Shown piece by piece: positions 8,214 to 16,298 of a stretch of DNA of 64,000 bases. The notes below the pieces were generated by a model that was given only the letters and a program-made list of their open reading frames with translations, was not told the DNA's origin and did not search any database. Location of the stretch: positions 1 to 64,000 of the forward strand of contig NZ_RCSU01000014.1 in NCBI RefSeq assembly GCF_003991355.1, in the 5' to 3' direction. Each line of letters starts with the position of its first letter. Position 1 is the stretch's first letter. The translations under genes were made by a program, and so were the position numbers. The stretch comes from Pseudoflavitalea rhizosphaerae (GTDB lineage Bacteria; Bacteroidota; Bacteroidia; Chitinophagales; Chitinophagaceae).

Positions 8214-8951
8214 TTAATTGAGAAATATGCGCATCATCAAAGCATATCCGTCTTTCTCTTCAGGTTCATCTGTTTTGCGAATAATATGCAATCCGGCTTT
8301 CGTCCACACACTGAAGATGTCTCCTTTTTTCTTTTTCCTCAATTCCTTTTCTATCTCGGGGATCATGGCGCCTACGGCTACCCAGCCAATATCTCCGCGG
8401 GTGGCGGCTTCCCCGCCCATGCTCCAGACAACAGCCATCTCTTCAAAACTGGTGCTGCCATTCCTGATCTTATCCATGATCACATTCCCCAGCGAATCGG
8501 CAACCTTCGGCGCAATCACGCTGGTGTCTATAAAGATCTGACCGATATGGTTGAACATATTTGGGTTTTTGGCCAGTATCTGAACGAGGAACTTCCCTTT
8601 ATCGTAGGGCCCGTAAACTTTATTGACCTTTCCATGAAATGCCAGGCTGTCCGCCAGTCCCAGGAATCCCCAGGTCCTGCGTACGATGATGGTATCCAGT
8701 TTGAACTTTTTCTTCAGCACATCCTTTACATAGAGCGGACCATTGCCGGATAGCTCGATGGCCTTTTTCATCTGCGCTATCGTCATTTTGGAAGGAGGGA
8801 TGCCCATCACCGGGTCAACTTTGCCCGCCGCTTTTGGCTGGCCCGTTTTGGACGCCGGTGGTTTCTGTTGCCCCATCACAACTGATCCGATGAACAAAAA
8901 CAGAAAAAATGGAATGCCTGCTTTCAAGCCTGGGAATTTTAAGGCCCTCAA
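8214..8951 (-). CDS. Parvulin-type peptidyl-prolyl isomerase, secreted
   Basis: About 245 residues. The C-terminal half is a parvulin domain: GSTSFEEMAVVWSMGGEAATRGDIGWVAVGAMIPEIE..., then KGDIFSVWTKAGLHIIRK, which matches the SDDGGSAARGGDLGW and TxFGYHII signatures in looser form. The N-terminus has a hydrophobic stretch (GIPFFLFLFIGSVVMGQQ) that acts as a signal peptide, so it works in the periplasm. The longest frame begins at 9035 with 28 residues unlike a signal; a TTG at 8951, with GGAG upstream, puts the signal right at the start and is preferred. The start is uncertain. Confidence 0.82.
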   Translation of the reverse strand: MRALKFPGLKAGIPFFLFLFIGSVVMGQQKPPASKTGQPKAAGKVDPVMGIPPSKMTIAQMKKAIELSGNGPLYVKDVLKKKFKLDTIIVRRTWGFLGLADSLAFHGKVNKVYGPYDKGKFLVQILAKNPNMFNHIGQIFIDTSVIAPKVADSLGNVIMDKIRNGSTSFEEMAVVWSMGGEAATRGDIGWVAVGAMIPEIEKELRKKKKGDIFSVWTKAGLHIIRKTDEPEEKDGYALMMRIFLN

Positions 8952-9093
8952 GGTAATAAGCTCCACGCTAATATCAATATAACAATTGCAAATATTCTGA
9001 AATGCGTGATTTGCCCTGAATACGCCACAGGGCAATGAAGACGGCCGGTCTGGCGTTATTATTGTACATTGCTACTGATAAAAACCTGATACC

Positions 9094-9750
9094 ATGCGTT
9101 GGATAGCTATTCTCTGCCTGTTAATCGCGTTCGATACACAGGCACAGTTGTGGAAAGATTACAAGCTCAATGCGAACAATGACACTCTCAATCGCATTGA
9201 CCAGAAGGATCGCAAACAGGGACCCTGGGTCCATCGATACGAGAGCGTTCGCGGTGAGCCCGGCTATGAGGAAGAAGGCTGGTACAAGCACAATCGCAAA
9301 GAAGGCGAGTGGCGCCTCTTCAGTCTGGAAGGCGATCTCGTGGGCGTTGAGCATTACAAATGGGGCATGAAAGATGGCATCTGCCAGTACTATACCAAAT
9401 TCGGTCAATTAAAACTGGAGCAGAGCTGGAAAGCCATGAACCCGGATAAGGAATATGATACACTAGAGATCGAAGACCTGGATAAGCTGGATTCCTACCG
9501 TACGGTGATCGTTAAGAATGAAGGCGCAGCCATCCGTCATGGTGTATGGAAATATTACAATACAGAATCCGGCACCATCATGAGAACGGAGAATTATGTA
9601 CTTGGCAAACTGGAAGGAGAGCCCTCCAATAATGCCGTGTCGAAAGAAAAGAAACCAACAGGGGCTAAACCACAGGAGGTGATGGATTTCGAAAAGAAGA
9701 ACGCAGGTAAAAAGAAGATCAAGGTGAGGGACGGAAGTACAAGACAGTAA
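9094..9750 (+). CDS. Exported MORN-like protein
   Basis: 218 residues with an N-terminal signal peptide (MRWIAILCLLIAFDTQAQ). The body has short Gly-Trp-Tyr repeats of the MORN / YwqK type: QGPWVHRYES, EEEGWYKHNRKEGEWRLFS, VGVEHYKWGMKDGICQYY, RHGVWKYYN and ENYVLGKLEGE. The C-terminus is Lys-rich. Such proteins are common outer-envelope or periplasmic proteins in Bacteroidota; the function is not known. It stands alone with its own terminator. Confidence 0.8.
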   Translation: MRWIAILCLLIAFDTQAQLWKDYKLNANNDTLNRIDQKDRKQGPWVHRYESVRGEPGYEEEGWYKHNRKEGEWRLFSLEGDLVGVEHYKWGMKDGICQYYTKFGQLKLEQSWKAMNPDKEYDTLEIEDLDKLDSYRTVIVKNEGAAIRHGVWKYYNTESGTIMRTENYVLGKLEGEPSNNAVSKEKKPTGAKPQEVMDFEKKNAGKKKIKVRDGSTRQ

Positions 9751-9771
9751 ACTAACCTGAATATATAAACG

Positions 9772-9806
9772 AAACCGGGCTGGCCTTAATGGACAGCCCG
9801 GTTTTA
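9772..9806. terminator. Terminator behind the MORN-like gene
   Basis: AAACCGGGCTG (9772-9782) pairs with CAGCCCGGTTT (9794-9804), followed by TTATT. It is independent of the palindromic element that begins eight bases later. Confidence 0.8.
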
Positions 9807-9813
9807 TTAGGGA

Positions 9814-9929
9814 GTGCCCAGTCGCTCGCCTCCCGGCGAGTGACCGGTATTGGTTCGCCTCTGGCGAACACCGTGGCGCCGGAGGCGACGGAATAGAAGT
9901 CACTCGCCGGGAGGCGAGCGACTGCCACA
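9814..9929. repeat. Dispersed palindromic element, copy B
   Basis: About 116 bp. The outer arms 9820-9844 and 9899-9923 are a perfect 25-bp inverted repeat starting AGTCGCTCGCC. Each arm is itself a hairpin (CTCGCC...GGCGAG), and the core holds two more (TTCGCC..GGCGAA at about 9853-9869, then GCGCCGGAGGCGAC), giving a four-leaf structure. It sits between convergent genes. Core order here is TTCGCC hairpin then GTCGCC hairpin, as in copy C. Confidence 0.9.
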
Positions 9930-9937
9930 CCCTGAAC

Positions 9938-10768
9938 TTATTGAAGCGGTGCTGATCTCGCTTTATCAAATGCTTTTTTGAAAAACAACAACTGGTAATC
10001 CACCGCACTGCCCCAGTACTTGCTGTTGTGCGCGCCGGGCCTTTCCGTATAATCATGTTCGATCTTCATCTCCAGTAATTTCTTGTGAAACGCGCGGTTC
10101 ACGGGCAGGAAGAAATCGCCGATGCCGCAATCGATGATCAGGTTGAGCTCGCCGGGTTTCAACTGGTCCACTACATTGATCACAGTATATTTTTCCCAGT
10201 TCTGCGGATGTGTGGCAGAGTCGCCCAGCTTTTGGGAGAGGTCCCATTTCTTTGGAAAGGGGCGGATATCAACGCCACCGGCCATGCTGCCCGCATTGCC
10301 AAAAAGATCTTTGTGGCGGATGGAGAGGTACATGGCGCCATGCCCCCCCATGCTCAATCCGGCAATGGCGCGGAATGCCCTGTCCCTACTGGTTTTGTAA
10401 TGCTGGTCGATATAAGGCACCAGCTCGCCGGTGATAAAGGTTTCGTAACGAACTGTTGAATCCACCGGACTATCGAAGTACCAGCTGTTGAAGCCGGCAT
10501 CCGGGCAAACGATCATGATCTGCATGTCGTCCACCGTCTTCTTCAGTTGCGGGGATTCTTTTATCCAACCTGAATACTTGCCGCTCCAGCCGTGGAGAAG
10601 ATATACCACCGGAAGATCCCTGAGCTTCTTGTATTTGGATGGAAGAATGATAACTGTCCTGATGTCTTTTTTCATCGCATTACTGTAAACGGAGATGGTA
10701 TCTACAGTGCCTGCATGGGTACAGAGGGCGATCAATACGCCAAGAATGAGGGTTAGTGAGCCTTTCAT
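9938..10768 (-). CDS. Secreted alpha/beta-hydrolase esterase
   Basis: 276 residues with a signal peptide (MKGSLTLILGVLIALCTHA). It belongs to the esterase D / feruloyl esterase-like family (putative esterase PF00756): LPVVYLLHGWSG oxyanion region, nucleophile Ser in AGLSMGGHGA, Asp in CGIGDFF and His in RPGAHNSKYW. Relatives cleave acyl esters on plant polysaccharides or S-formylglutathione; secretion favours a carbohydrate or other extracellular ester. Monocistronic; its 3' end touches repeat copy B. Confidence 0.9.
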   Translation of the reverse strand: MKGSLTLILGVLIALCTHAGTVDTISVYSNAMKKDIRTVIILPSKYKKLRDLPVVYLLHGWSGKYSGWIKESPQLKKTVDDMQIMIVCPDAGFNSWYFDSPVDSTVRYETFITGELVPYIDQHYKTSRDRAFRAIAGLSMGGHGAMYLSIRHKDLFGNAGSMAGGVDIRPFPKKWDLSQKLGDSATHPQNWEKYTVINVVDQLKPGELNLIIDCGIGDFFLPVNRAFHKKLLEMKIEHDYTERPGAHNSKYWGSAVDYQLLFFKKAFDKARSAPLQ

Positions 10769-10800
10769 ATATGTAAGTTTTCCGGCGGTAAAGATAGGGC

Positions 10801-10831
10801 TTTGAATTTAGCGGAACATGATGTATATTTG
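10801..10831 (+). promoter_or_regulatory. Promoter of the SPFH operon
   Basis: TTTG at 10801-10804, exactly 19 bases, and TATATTTG at 10824-10831: a full match to the Bacteroidota consensus, the best in the window. The start codon lies 35 bases downstream. Confidence 0.8.
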
Positions 10832-10850
10832 ATATCAAAATGATATTAAA
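10829..10850. promoter_or_regulatory. Probable operator of the SPFH operon
   Basis: TTTGATATCAAA (10829-10840) is a perfect 12-bp palindrome overlapping the -7 box. The boxes TGATATCA (10830-10837) and TGATATTA (10841-10848) begin 11 bases apart, one helical turn, the arrangement bound by ribbon-helix-helix repressors. The operon's last gene encodes such a protein, so autoregulation is inferred. Confidence 0.6.
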
Positions 10851-10866
10851 CTAAATTTCCCCCAAT

Positions 10867-11730
10867 ATGGAAAAGATCTTCAAACCTGTTTCCGGTTATC
10901 TCGCCCTGATCATTGCCACGCTTGGACTTGTTGGTGGTGTTGTGATGTTGATCAATTCAGCGGAACAAACCGGATTTGTACTTCCTGGCATTATCCTGGT
11001 AATTGCCAGCATTTTTGTGTTCAAGGGAATTATGGTGGTGAACCCCAATCACAGCCGCGTTTGCGTGTTCTTCGGAAAGTATATCGGCACTGTAAAAGAG
11101 AACGGTCTTTTATGGGTGAATCCTTTGTACAGCACGGAAAAGATCTCGCTGCGTGCAGAGAACCTGGAAAGTTCCAAACTGAAAGTGAATGATAAGCTTG
11201 GAAATCCCATTGAGATCGCAGCAGTGATCGTCTGGCAGGTACAGGATACTTATAAAGCGGCTTTTGAAGTGGAGGATTATGATCACTATGTGAAAGTGCA
11301 GAGTGAAGCAGCCATCAGGCACCTGGCCACTACTTATCCTTACGACCAGTTCGAAGATGAGCATGCCACTATCACGCTCCGCGATGGCGGCGACAAAGTG
11401 AATGAAATGCTGGAGAAAGAGCTGAGCAACAGGCTGGCTGCGGCGGGCATTCTCATCCGGGAGGCGCGCATCAGCCACCTGGCTTATGCTGCAGAGATCG
11501 CCGGTGCGATGTTGCAAAGGCAACAGGCAACTGCAATTGTAGCTGCCCGTTATAAGATCGTGGAAGGCGCTGTTGGCATGGTGGAACTGGCGCTGGAACA
11601 ATTGTCTAAAAAAGAGATCGTGCAACTGGATGAAGAGAAGAAAGCCGCCATGGTGAGCAACCTGATGGTGGTATTATGCGGCGAGAAAGGCGCGCAGCCC
11701 ATCCTGAATACCGGTACCCTTTATCAATAA
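10867..11730 (+). CDS. SPFH/Band 7 membrane protein
   Basis: 287 residues. Two N-terminal membrane segments (about 11-31 and 37-57) are followed by a Band 7 domain (about 58-250): VVNPNHSRVCVFFGKYIGTVKENGLLWVNP, IEIAAVIVWQVQDTYKAAFEV, a C-terminal helical part EAAIRHLATTYPYDQFE and REARISHLAYAAEIAGAMLQRQQATAIV. Such proteins oligomerise in membrane microdomains; the exact role is unknown. It is first of a three-gene operon with a PH-like membrane protein (15-base gap) and a ribbon-helix-helix protein. Confidence 0.92.
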   Translation: MEKIFKPVSGYLALIIATLGLVGGVVMLINSAEQTGFVLPGIILVIASIFVFKGIMVVNPNHSRVCVFFGKYIGTVKENGLLWVNPLYSTEKISLRAENLESSKLKVNDKLGNPIEIAAVIVWQVQDTYKAAFEVEDYDHYVKVQSEAAIRHLATTYPYDQFEDEHATITLRDGGDKVNEMLEKELSNRLAAAGILIREARISHLAYAAEIAGAMLQRQQATAIVAARYKIVEGAVGMVELALEQLSKKEIVQLDEEKKAAMVSNLMVVLCGEKGAQPILNTGTLYQ

Positions 11731-11745
11731 GTCAAGCACTTTGAA

Positions 11746-12285
11746 ATGCGTGTAGAAAAGCCCACAGGTAAAAAATTATTTACGGAAAATCAACAGTTCA
11801 GGCAGTGGTGGATCTGGTTGATCATTATCAGTGTTTTTGTACTGGTGCTGGTCGGTAATTATTCATTGCTCGTTTCGAAGGACCGGAACTTCCCGAAGTA
11901 TGAACGGACTGTTGCGATTGTTGCGATGATCGTACCATTGCTCAACCTGCTGTTTTTCTATATTTACAGTTTGCAGACGGTGATCACGGATGAAGGCATC
12001 TATTTCCGCTGGTATCCGTTCAGGAAAAAATATAAAGCCATCACCTGGGACCGCCTGCATAAGATCACTGTAAAAGACAGGTTCATGAAGGGGCTGGGCG
12101 CTAAGTACCGCTTGGGATATGGGTGGGCGCACCAGGTGGGTGGCAGGAAAGGAGTGGAGATCGAAGCTGACGGAACCCGCCTATGGCTGGGCACACAGCG
12201 GCTGCAGGCATTCCTTCGCGCACTGGAAGAAGCCGGGCACGGAAAAGTACAGATCGTACAAAAGAAACAAAAAACAAACCTGTGA
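11746..12285 (+). CDS. Two-pass membrane protein with PH-like domain
   Basis: 179 residues. Two hydrophobic segments (about 21-43 and 59-80) are followed by a cytoplasmic beta-rich domain with TVITDEGIYFRWYPFRKKYKAITWDRLHKITVKD and GVEIEADGTRLWLGTQRLQAFLRAL, the pattern of bacterial PH-like domains. From memory, similar proteins next to SPFH genes are labelled DUF6141. It lies in the middle of the SPFH operon; its stop codon overlaps the next gene's GTG start (GTGA). Confidence 0.85.
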   Translation: MRVEKPTGKKLFTENQQFRQWWIWLIIISVFVLVLVGNYSLLVSKDRNFPKYERTVAIVAMIVPLLNLLFFYIYSLQTVITDEGIYFRWYPFRKKYKAITWDRLHKITVKDRFMKGLGAKYRLGYGWAHQVGGRKGVEIEADGTRLWLGTQRLQAFLRALEEAGHGKVQIVQKKQKTNL

Positions 12286-12467
12286 GCAGCAAGAAAAGTT
12301 TTGTATTACGAATAGATGAAGAGGTATACAAGGCCCTCGAGAAATGGGCTGCGGATGAATTTCGTAGTGTAAACGGCCAGATCGAATGGTTGATCGATAA
12401 GGCATTGAAAGATAGTGGCCGCAGGAAAAAGACCGAAAAGCCTTCCGGCCCAAATGATAAAAAATAA
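12282..12467 (+). CDS. Ribbon-helix-helix (Arc family) DNA-binding protein
   Basis: 61 residues if started at GTG 12282. KSFVLRIDEEVYKALEKWAADEF and SVNGQIEWLIDKALKD give one beta strand and two helices, the complete ribbon-helix-helix fold, then a Lys-rich tail. The GTG overlaps the upstream stop by four bases (GTGA), which implies translational coupling; a longer frame open to 12183 would run antiparallel to known coding sequence and adds a low-complexity stretch. It probably represses its own operon through the boxes at 10829-10850. The annotation 'antitoxin-like' is possible, but no toxin is present. Confidence 0.85.
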   Translation: MSSKKSFVLRIDEEVYKALEKWAADEFRSVNGQIEWLIDKALKDSGRRKKTEKPSGPNDKK

Positions 12468-12547
12468 TTAAATACCGCTTAGTAGTACCGATGTTCCAAT
12501 AATGCGTAAGTAACTTTACGCCCTGTTAACCGTTAAAACGAGTCTAT

Positions 12548-12625
12548 ATGAGAAATTCATTCATCTTCTTTTGGATCCCATTTATTGTTGCTTTGGCCGG
12601 CCTCTTTTTACGCGCCTGCGCGTAG
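12548..12625 (+). CDS. Possible 25-residue membrane peptide
   Basis: ATG at 12548, TAG at 12623-12625, encoding MRNSFIFFWIPFIVALAGLF and then LRACA. It is a single hydrophobic helix with an Arg near each end. A TAACTTTA sequence 30 bases upstream resembles a -7 box (one mismatch) and a terminator follows within 36 bases, so the stretch looks like a complete small transcription unit. It could equally be a non-coding RNA or leader. Coding status is unproven. Confidence 0.35.
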   Translation: MRNSFIFFWIPFIVALAGLFLRACA

Positions 12626-12660
12626 GCCCGTCCTTCCTGCCAAAGATTTCCGTAAAATAA

Positions 12661-12708
12661 AAACCTGTCAGTATAAGCCATAAGGCTTGAAAACTGACAG
12701 GTTTTTTT
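12661..12708. terminator. Bidirectional terminator
   Basis: AAACCTGTCAGT (12661-12672) pairs with ACTGACAGGTTT (12693-12704), with an inner stem AAGCC/GGCTT, followed by a T run. It serves the unit on the left and, in reverse, the M1 peptidase gene. Confidence 0.8.
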
Positions 12709-12723
12709 ATTGAGTGGATACTC

Positions 12724-15117
12724 TTAGAATCCCTTCTTCTTTTCTTCTGCTTTCTGCATTGGGTTGATACCGGGCGCAGCGCTTCTTGGAGCGGCCTGGT
12801 TCTTCATCTTGTACAATGCAAACCTTGAAGGCGTGGGCATCGTATTCCAGCCGTTATTGCTTTCGTCTATATCAGCTGTTTCCTTGTATGGGTCCAGCTT
12901 CACGGAAGCCACTTCCTTGTCTTTCATGAATGCCTTCACTACGCGTTCCTCATCAAGTCGCCAAACCTGTGCGGGAATGCGGTCCACTTCTTTGGTGCCA
13001 TCTTTGAAAGTCCATTCGATAATGATGGGCATCACCAATCCACCTTTATTGCTCACATACACTTCATAGAAATGTTTTCCGGCAGCACGCGCCTGTGCAG
13101 CCTCATCGGCCACAACGATCCGTGCAGGCAGTTCCACTTTGTAAGTAGCAGTGTCGTAAGGTTCTTTGCCACGTGCATAGCGATAATAGAAGTCCTGCAG
13201 TGCAGTATCTTTTTCAACTGGGAAACTGATGGTCTTATCGTTCCTGTTGCGTTCCTTACTTACATCGGGATTGTTGGAGCCCATCGGAGGTTGCAGTTTC
13301 CTGTTCTCTGTGTAATCCTTATCGCCCTGGAGTGGCGCACCGGCATCTGTTTTATAATATTTCACACTGTCCAGGCTCTGATCGCAGGGCTCGGTGGTGT
13401 AGAACCAGCCCCTCCAGAACCAGTCGAGGTCCTCACCGGAAGCGTCTTCCATGGTGCGGAAGAGGTCAGCCGGTTCGGGATGTTTGAAAGCCCAGCGGCG
13501 TGCATATTCCTTGAAAGCATAATCAAACAGCTCGCGGCCCATGATGGTCTCGCGCAGGATATTCAGGCCTGTAGCGGGTTTGGTATAAGCATTCGGACCG
13601 AAACGAACAATGTTCTCAGAATTGCTCATGATCGGCTCCAGCTGGTCCTTGGGAAGTTTCATGTAATCCACGATGGCCCAGGCTGGTCCTTTGCCGCGAA
13701 CAGGGAATTTATTATCCCAGAGTTCTTCGGTGAGGTATTCAACAAATGAGTTGAGGCCTTCATCCATCCAACTCCATTGTCTTTCATCACTGTTGATGAT
13801 CATGGGGAAGAAGTTATGACCTACTTCATGAATGATCACGCCGAGCATACCGTATTTGGTGGCTTCAGAATAGGAGCCATCTTTTTCTGTACGTCCGTAG
13901 TTGAAGCAGATCATCGGGTATTCCATTCCGTTAGAGGCTTCCACACTCTGTGCAACAGGGTAGGGATATGGAATGGAGAAATGAGAATAGGTTTTGATGG
14001 TATGGGCTACTGCTTTGGTGGAATACCTGCTGTAGAGGTTATAGGATTCCTTGGGGTAGAAGCTCATGCACATTACCTTTCTGCCTTCAACATAAGCTGG
14101 CATGGCGTCCCAAACATATTTGCGGCTGGAGGTCCAGGCGAAGTCGCGCACATTGTCTGCCTTATAGATCCAGGTTTTTTTCGTTTTCGTTTTTTTGCCT
14201 TCTGCAGCCTTTGCTTCAGCGAGGGTAATGATCTCCACTGGTTCTTTGGAAGTCTGAGCCTTTGCCCAGCGTGCTTTCTGTGTAGCGCTGAGGTTGGAGG
14301 TATAATTGAGACATTCGCCGGTGGAACCCACCACGTGGTCAGCGGGAACGGTCATTTGTACTTTGAAGTTGCCGAAAGTGAGGGCAAACTCTCCGCGGCC
14401 GGTGAACTGGTGGTTCTGCCATCCCTGGAAATCGCTGTACACGCAGAGACGGGGATACCACTGGGCCATGGTGAAGAGATAATTGCCTTCTTCAGGGAAA
14501 TATTCATAACCGCCTCTGCCGCCATAGGTCATGCGGTCCGCGATCTTGTAATCCCATTTGAGTTTGAACACGAATTGCTGTCCGGCCTTCAGTGGCGCAG
14601 GCAGTTCAACGCGCATCATGGTCTTATTGATGGTATAACGGAGTGGCTTACCCGTAGCATCAGTCAGGAGACGGATCTGGAAGCCGTAGCCATTATCTTT
14701 TTTCTGTTCTTCCATTCTGTCGAGCGCCTTTACGTCGAGCTGGGACGGAACGGTACTGTTGTTCTGGTAGTCGGCATTGTTCACGGAACTGTGCTGGTTC
14801 TCATCGAGCTGCAGCCAGAGGTACGTTAGTGTGTTGGGCGAATTGTTGAAGTAAGTGACTGTTTCGCTGCCTGTGAGTGTTTGTTTTTCTTCGTCCAGCT
14901 CACATTTGATATCATAATCGCAACGCTGCTGCCAGTACTTTGGACCGGGAGCGCCGCTGGCGGTACGGTATTCATTGGGGGTTGGCAGGATAGTTCCCAG
15001 TTGCTCGAACCGGTTGCCGTGGTTGGAGCCAGGATTGTTTTGGATGTTCTGCGCTTTGATACTACCGTAGCATAACAATAGCATCAGAGCTGCCGGAAAT
15101 GACAACTTTTTCATCAT
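12724..15117 (-). CDS. M1 family metallopeptidase, exported
   Basis: 797 residues. A signal peptide (KKLSFPAALMLLLCYGSIKAQ) is followed by an M1 N-terminal beta domain (CDYDIKCELDEEKQTLTGSETVTYFN...) and the thermolysin-like domain with zinc motif HEVGHN near residue 431 and the third ligand Glu 18 residues later (WMDEG). A GXMEN-like exopeptidase signature is loosely matched by SNGMEYPM. It should trim peptides in the periplasm. The N-terminus may be either Met 1 or 2. The gene begins inside the 3' end of the HupE-like gene (56-base overlap), so the pair is surely co-transcribed. Confidence 0.92.
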   Translation of the reverse strand: MMKKLSFPAALMLLLCYGSIKAQNIQNNPGSNHGNRFEQLGTILPTPNEYRTASGAPGPKYWQQRCDYDIKCELDEEKQTLTGSETVTYFNNSPNTLTYLWLQLDENQHSSVNNADYQNNSTVPSQLDVKALDRMEEQKKDNGYGFQIRLLTDATGKPLRYTINKTMMRVELPAPLKAGQQFVFKLKWDYKIADRMTYGGRGGYEYFPEEGNYLFTMAQWYPRLCVYSDFQGWQNHQFTGRGEFALTFGNFKVQMTVPADHVVGSTGECLNYTSNLSATQKARWAKAQTSKEPVEIITLAEAKAAEGKKTKTKKTWIYKADNVRDFAWTSSRKYVWDAMPAYVEGRKVMCMSFYPKESYNLYSRYSTKAVAHTIKTYSHFSIPYPYPVAQSVEASNGMEYPMICFNYGRTEKDGSYSEATKYGMLGVIIHEVGHNFFPMIINSDERQWSWMDEGLNSFVEYLTEELWDNKFPVRGKGPAWAIVDYMKLPKDQLEPIMSNSENIVRFGPNAYTKPATGLNILRETIMGRELFDYAFKEYARRWAFKHPEPADLFRTMEDASGEDLDWFWRGWFYTTEPCDQSLDSVKYYKTDAGAPLQGDKDYTENRKLQPPMGSNNPDVSKERNRNDKTISFPVEKDTALQDFYYRYARGKEPYDTATYKVELPARIVVADEAAQARAAGKHFYEVYVSNKGGLVMPIIIEWTFKDGTKEVDRIPAQVWRLDEERVVKAFMKDKEVASVKLDPYKETADIDESNNGWNTMPTPSRFALYKMKNQAAPRSAAPGINPMQKAEEKKKGF

Positions 15118-15706
15118 GCGATGTTTGTTTATTTGGAATGCGCTGGAATGCCCAGACCAGTGAAAAGACTAAGATTATGAACGAAGCGCTGCGGAGCCAC
15201 CATTGACGCGGCAGTTTCACCAGCTGTACTACCAGGTAGGAGAGCAGTAATACGGCTACCACTACTACAAGTTGCGCCACTTCGATGCCGATATTGAAAG
15301 CGAGCAGATGCCCTGCCAGTCCTTCTTTCCCTTCCAGTGCCATGAATTCGCCGGCGAATGCCAGCCCATGTATCAGACCGAAGAAGAGCGCGAAGAAATA
15401 GATCAGCGGCAGTTTGCTGTTTTCTTTTTTGGGTCTCTGAAAGATATTGTTCACGCAGGTGGCGGCAATGGTGAGTGGTATCAGGAATTCGATCCAGCTG
15501 CGGTCGAAGTCCACATAACCTAGTGCGCTCATGCCCAGCGTGATGGAATGTCCGATGGTAAAAGCCGTGACCAGGATCACCACTTTCTTCCAGTCGGCCC
15601 ACAGATACCGTAAACAGAGGGCTGTAACGAAAAGGATATGGTCCATTGCGTCCAGGGAGAGGATATGCCCTATGCCTAATTGAAAATATAATGTAAAATC
15701 CTGCAT
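15062..15706 (-). CDS. HupE/UreJ-like integral membrane protein
   Basis: 214 residues with about six or seven membrane helices. His-rich motifs HILSLDAMDHILF, FTIGHSITL and GLIHGLAFAGE match the HupE/UreJ_2 family, whose characterised members move nickel or cobalt. A polar tail after the last helix (RIPNKQTSHDEK...) overlaps the M1 peptidase start. With the divergent DUF6702 gene 39 bases away, this trio recurs, as I recall, in Bacteroidota. Metal transport is inferred from the family. Confidence 0.87.
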   Translation of the reverse strand: MQDFTLYFQLGIGHILSLDAMDHILFVTALCLRYLWADWKKVVILVTAFTIGHSITLGMSALGYVDFDRSWIEFLIPLTIAATCVNNIFQRPKKENSKLPLIYFFALFFGLIHGLAFAGEFMALEGKEGLAGHLLAFNIGIEVAQLVVVVAVLLLSYLVVQLVKLPRQWWLRSASFIILVFSLVWAFQRIPNKQTSHDEKVVISGSSDAIVMLR

Positions 15707-15745
15707 ATAAGCGGTAAAGGGTACAAAATAATCAAGAGATTTGTA

Positions 15746-16294
15746 ATGAAAAAATCGGAAGGTTTAATGGCAATCTTACTGTATAAATGGCTCTGGACCG
15801 TTGCTTCGGTACTCATCGCTCCCAATTCATCTGCGGAAACCGCTTCTACATTGCATCCTGTTTATGTGAGCGTTACAGATGTCAACCACAATGTTACGGA
15901 TAAAACCATCGAGATCAGCTGTAAAATTTTTACGGATGATTTCGAGAAAGGCATTGCTGAAACGCTGAAAAAGCGTGTGGACCTCATCAAGCCTGCCAAC
16001 CAGGAGGAAGCAAACAGGTTGGTGAAGGAATATATTGTAAAGCATTTGAATATAACTGCAGACGGTAAGCTGTTGAACCTGGAATTTGTGGGCTTCGAGC
16101 ATGAGCGTGATGTTGTCTGGAGCTATTTCCAGGTGAGCAACCTGCCCAATCCTCCCAAAAGGATCTCTGTGAAGAACAATATCCTCTACGAAACTTACGA
16201 ATCGCAGATCAATATGATGCATGTAACGGTGGGAGGTAAGCGAAAAAGTTACAAGGTCAGCAATCCTGAGGCTGATATGGTGTTTGAATTTTAA
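15746..16294 (+). CDS. DUF6702-like exported protein
   Basis: 182 residues with an N-terminal hydrophobic signal (LLYKWLWTVASVLIAPNSSAE). The body begins LHPVYVSVTDVNHNVTDKTIEISCKIFTDD and continues with a helix region and NNILYETYESQINMMHVTVGGKRKSYKV. This is the DUF6702 pattern; the His after the signal (LHPVYVS) and later His residues could bind metal. It is divergent from the HupE-like gene with only 39 bases between, so the promoters must overlap. Function unknown. Confidence 0.82.
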   Translation: MKKSEGLMAILLYKWLWTVASVLIAPNSSAETASTLHPVYVSVTDVNHNVTDKTIEISCKIFTDDFEKGIAETLKKRVDLIKPANQEEANRLVKEYIVKHLNITADGKLLNLEFVGFEHERDVVWSYFQVSNLPNPPKRISVKNNILYETYESQINMMHVTVGGKRKSYKVSNPEADMVFEF

Positions 16295-16298
16295 CAAG

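Noticed and set aside
12282-12467. Toxin-antitoxin module
   Set aside because: The ribbon-helix-helix protein resembles antitoxins, but its neighbours are an SPFH protein and a membrane protein, not a toxin family; an autorepressor explains it better.
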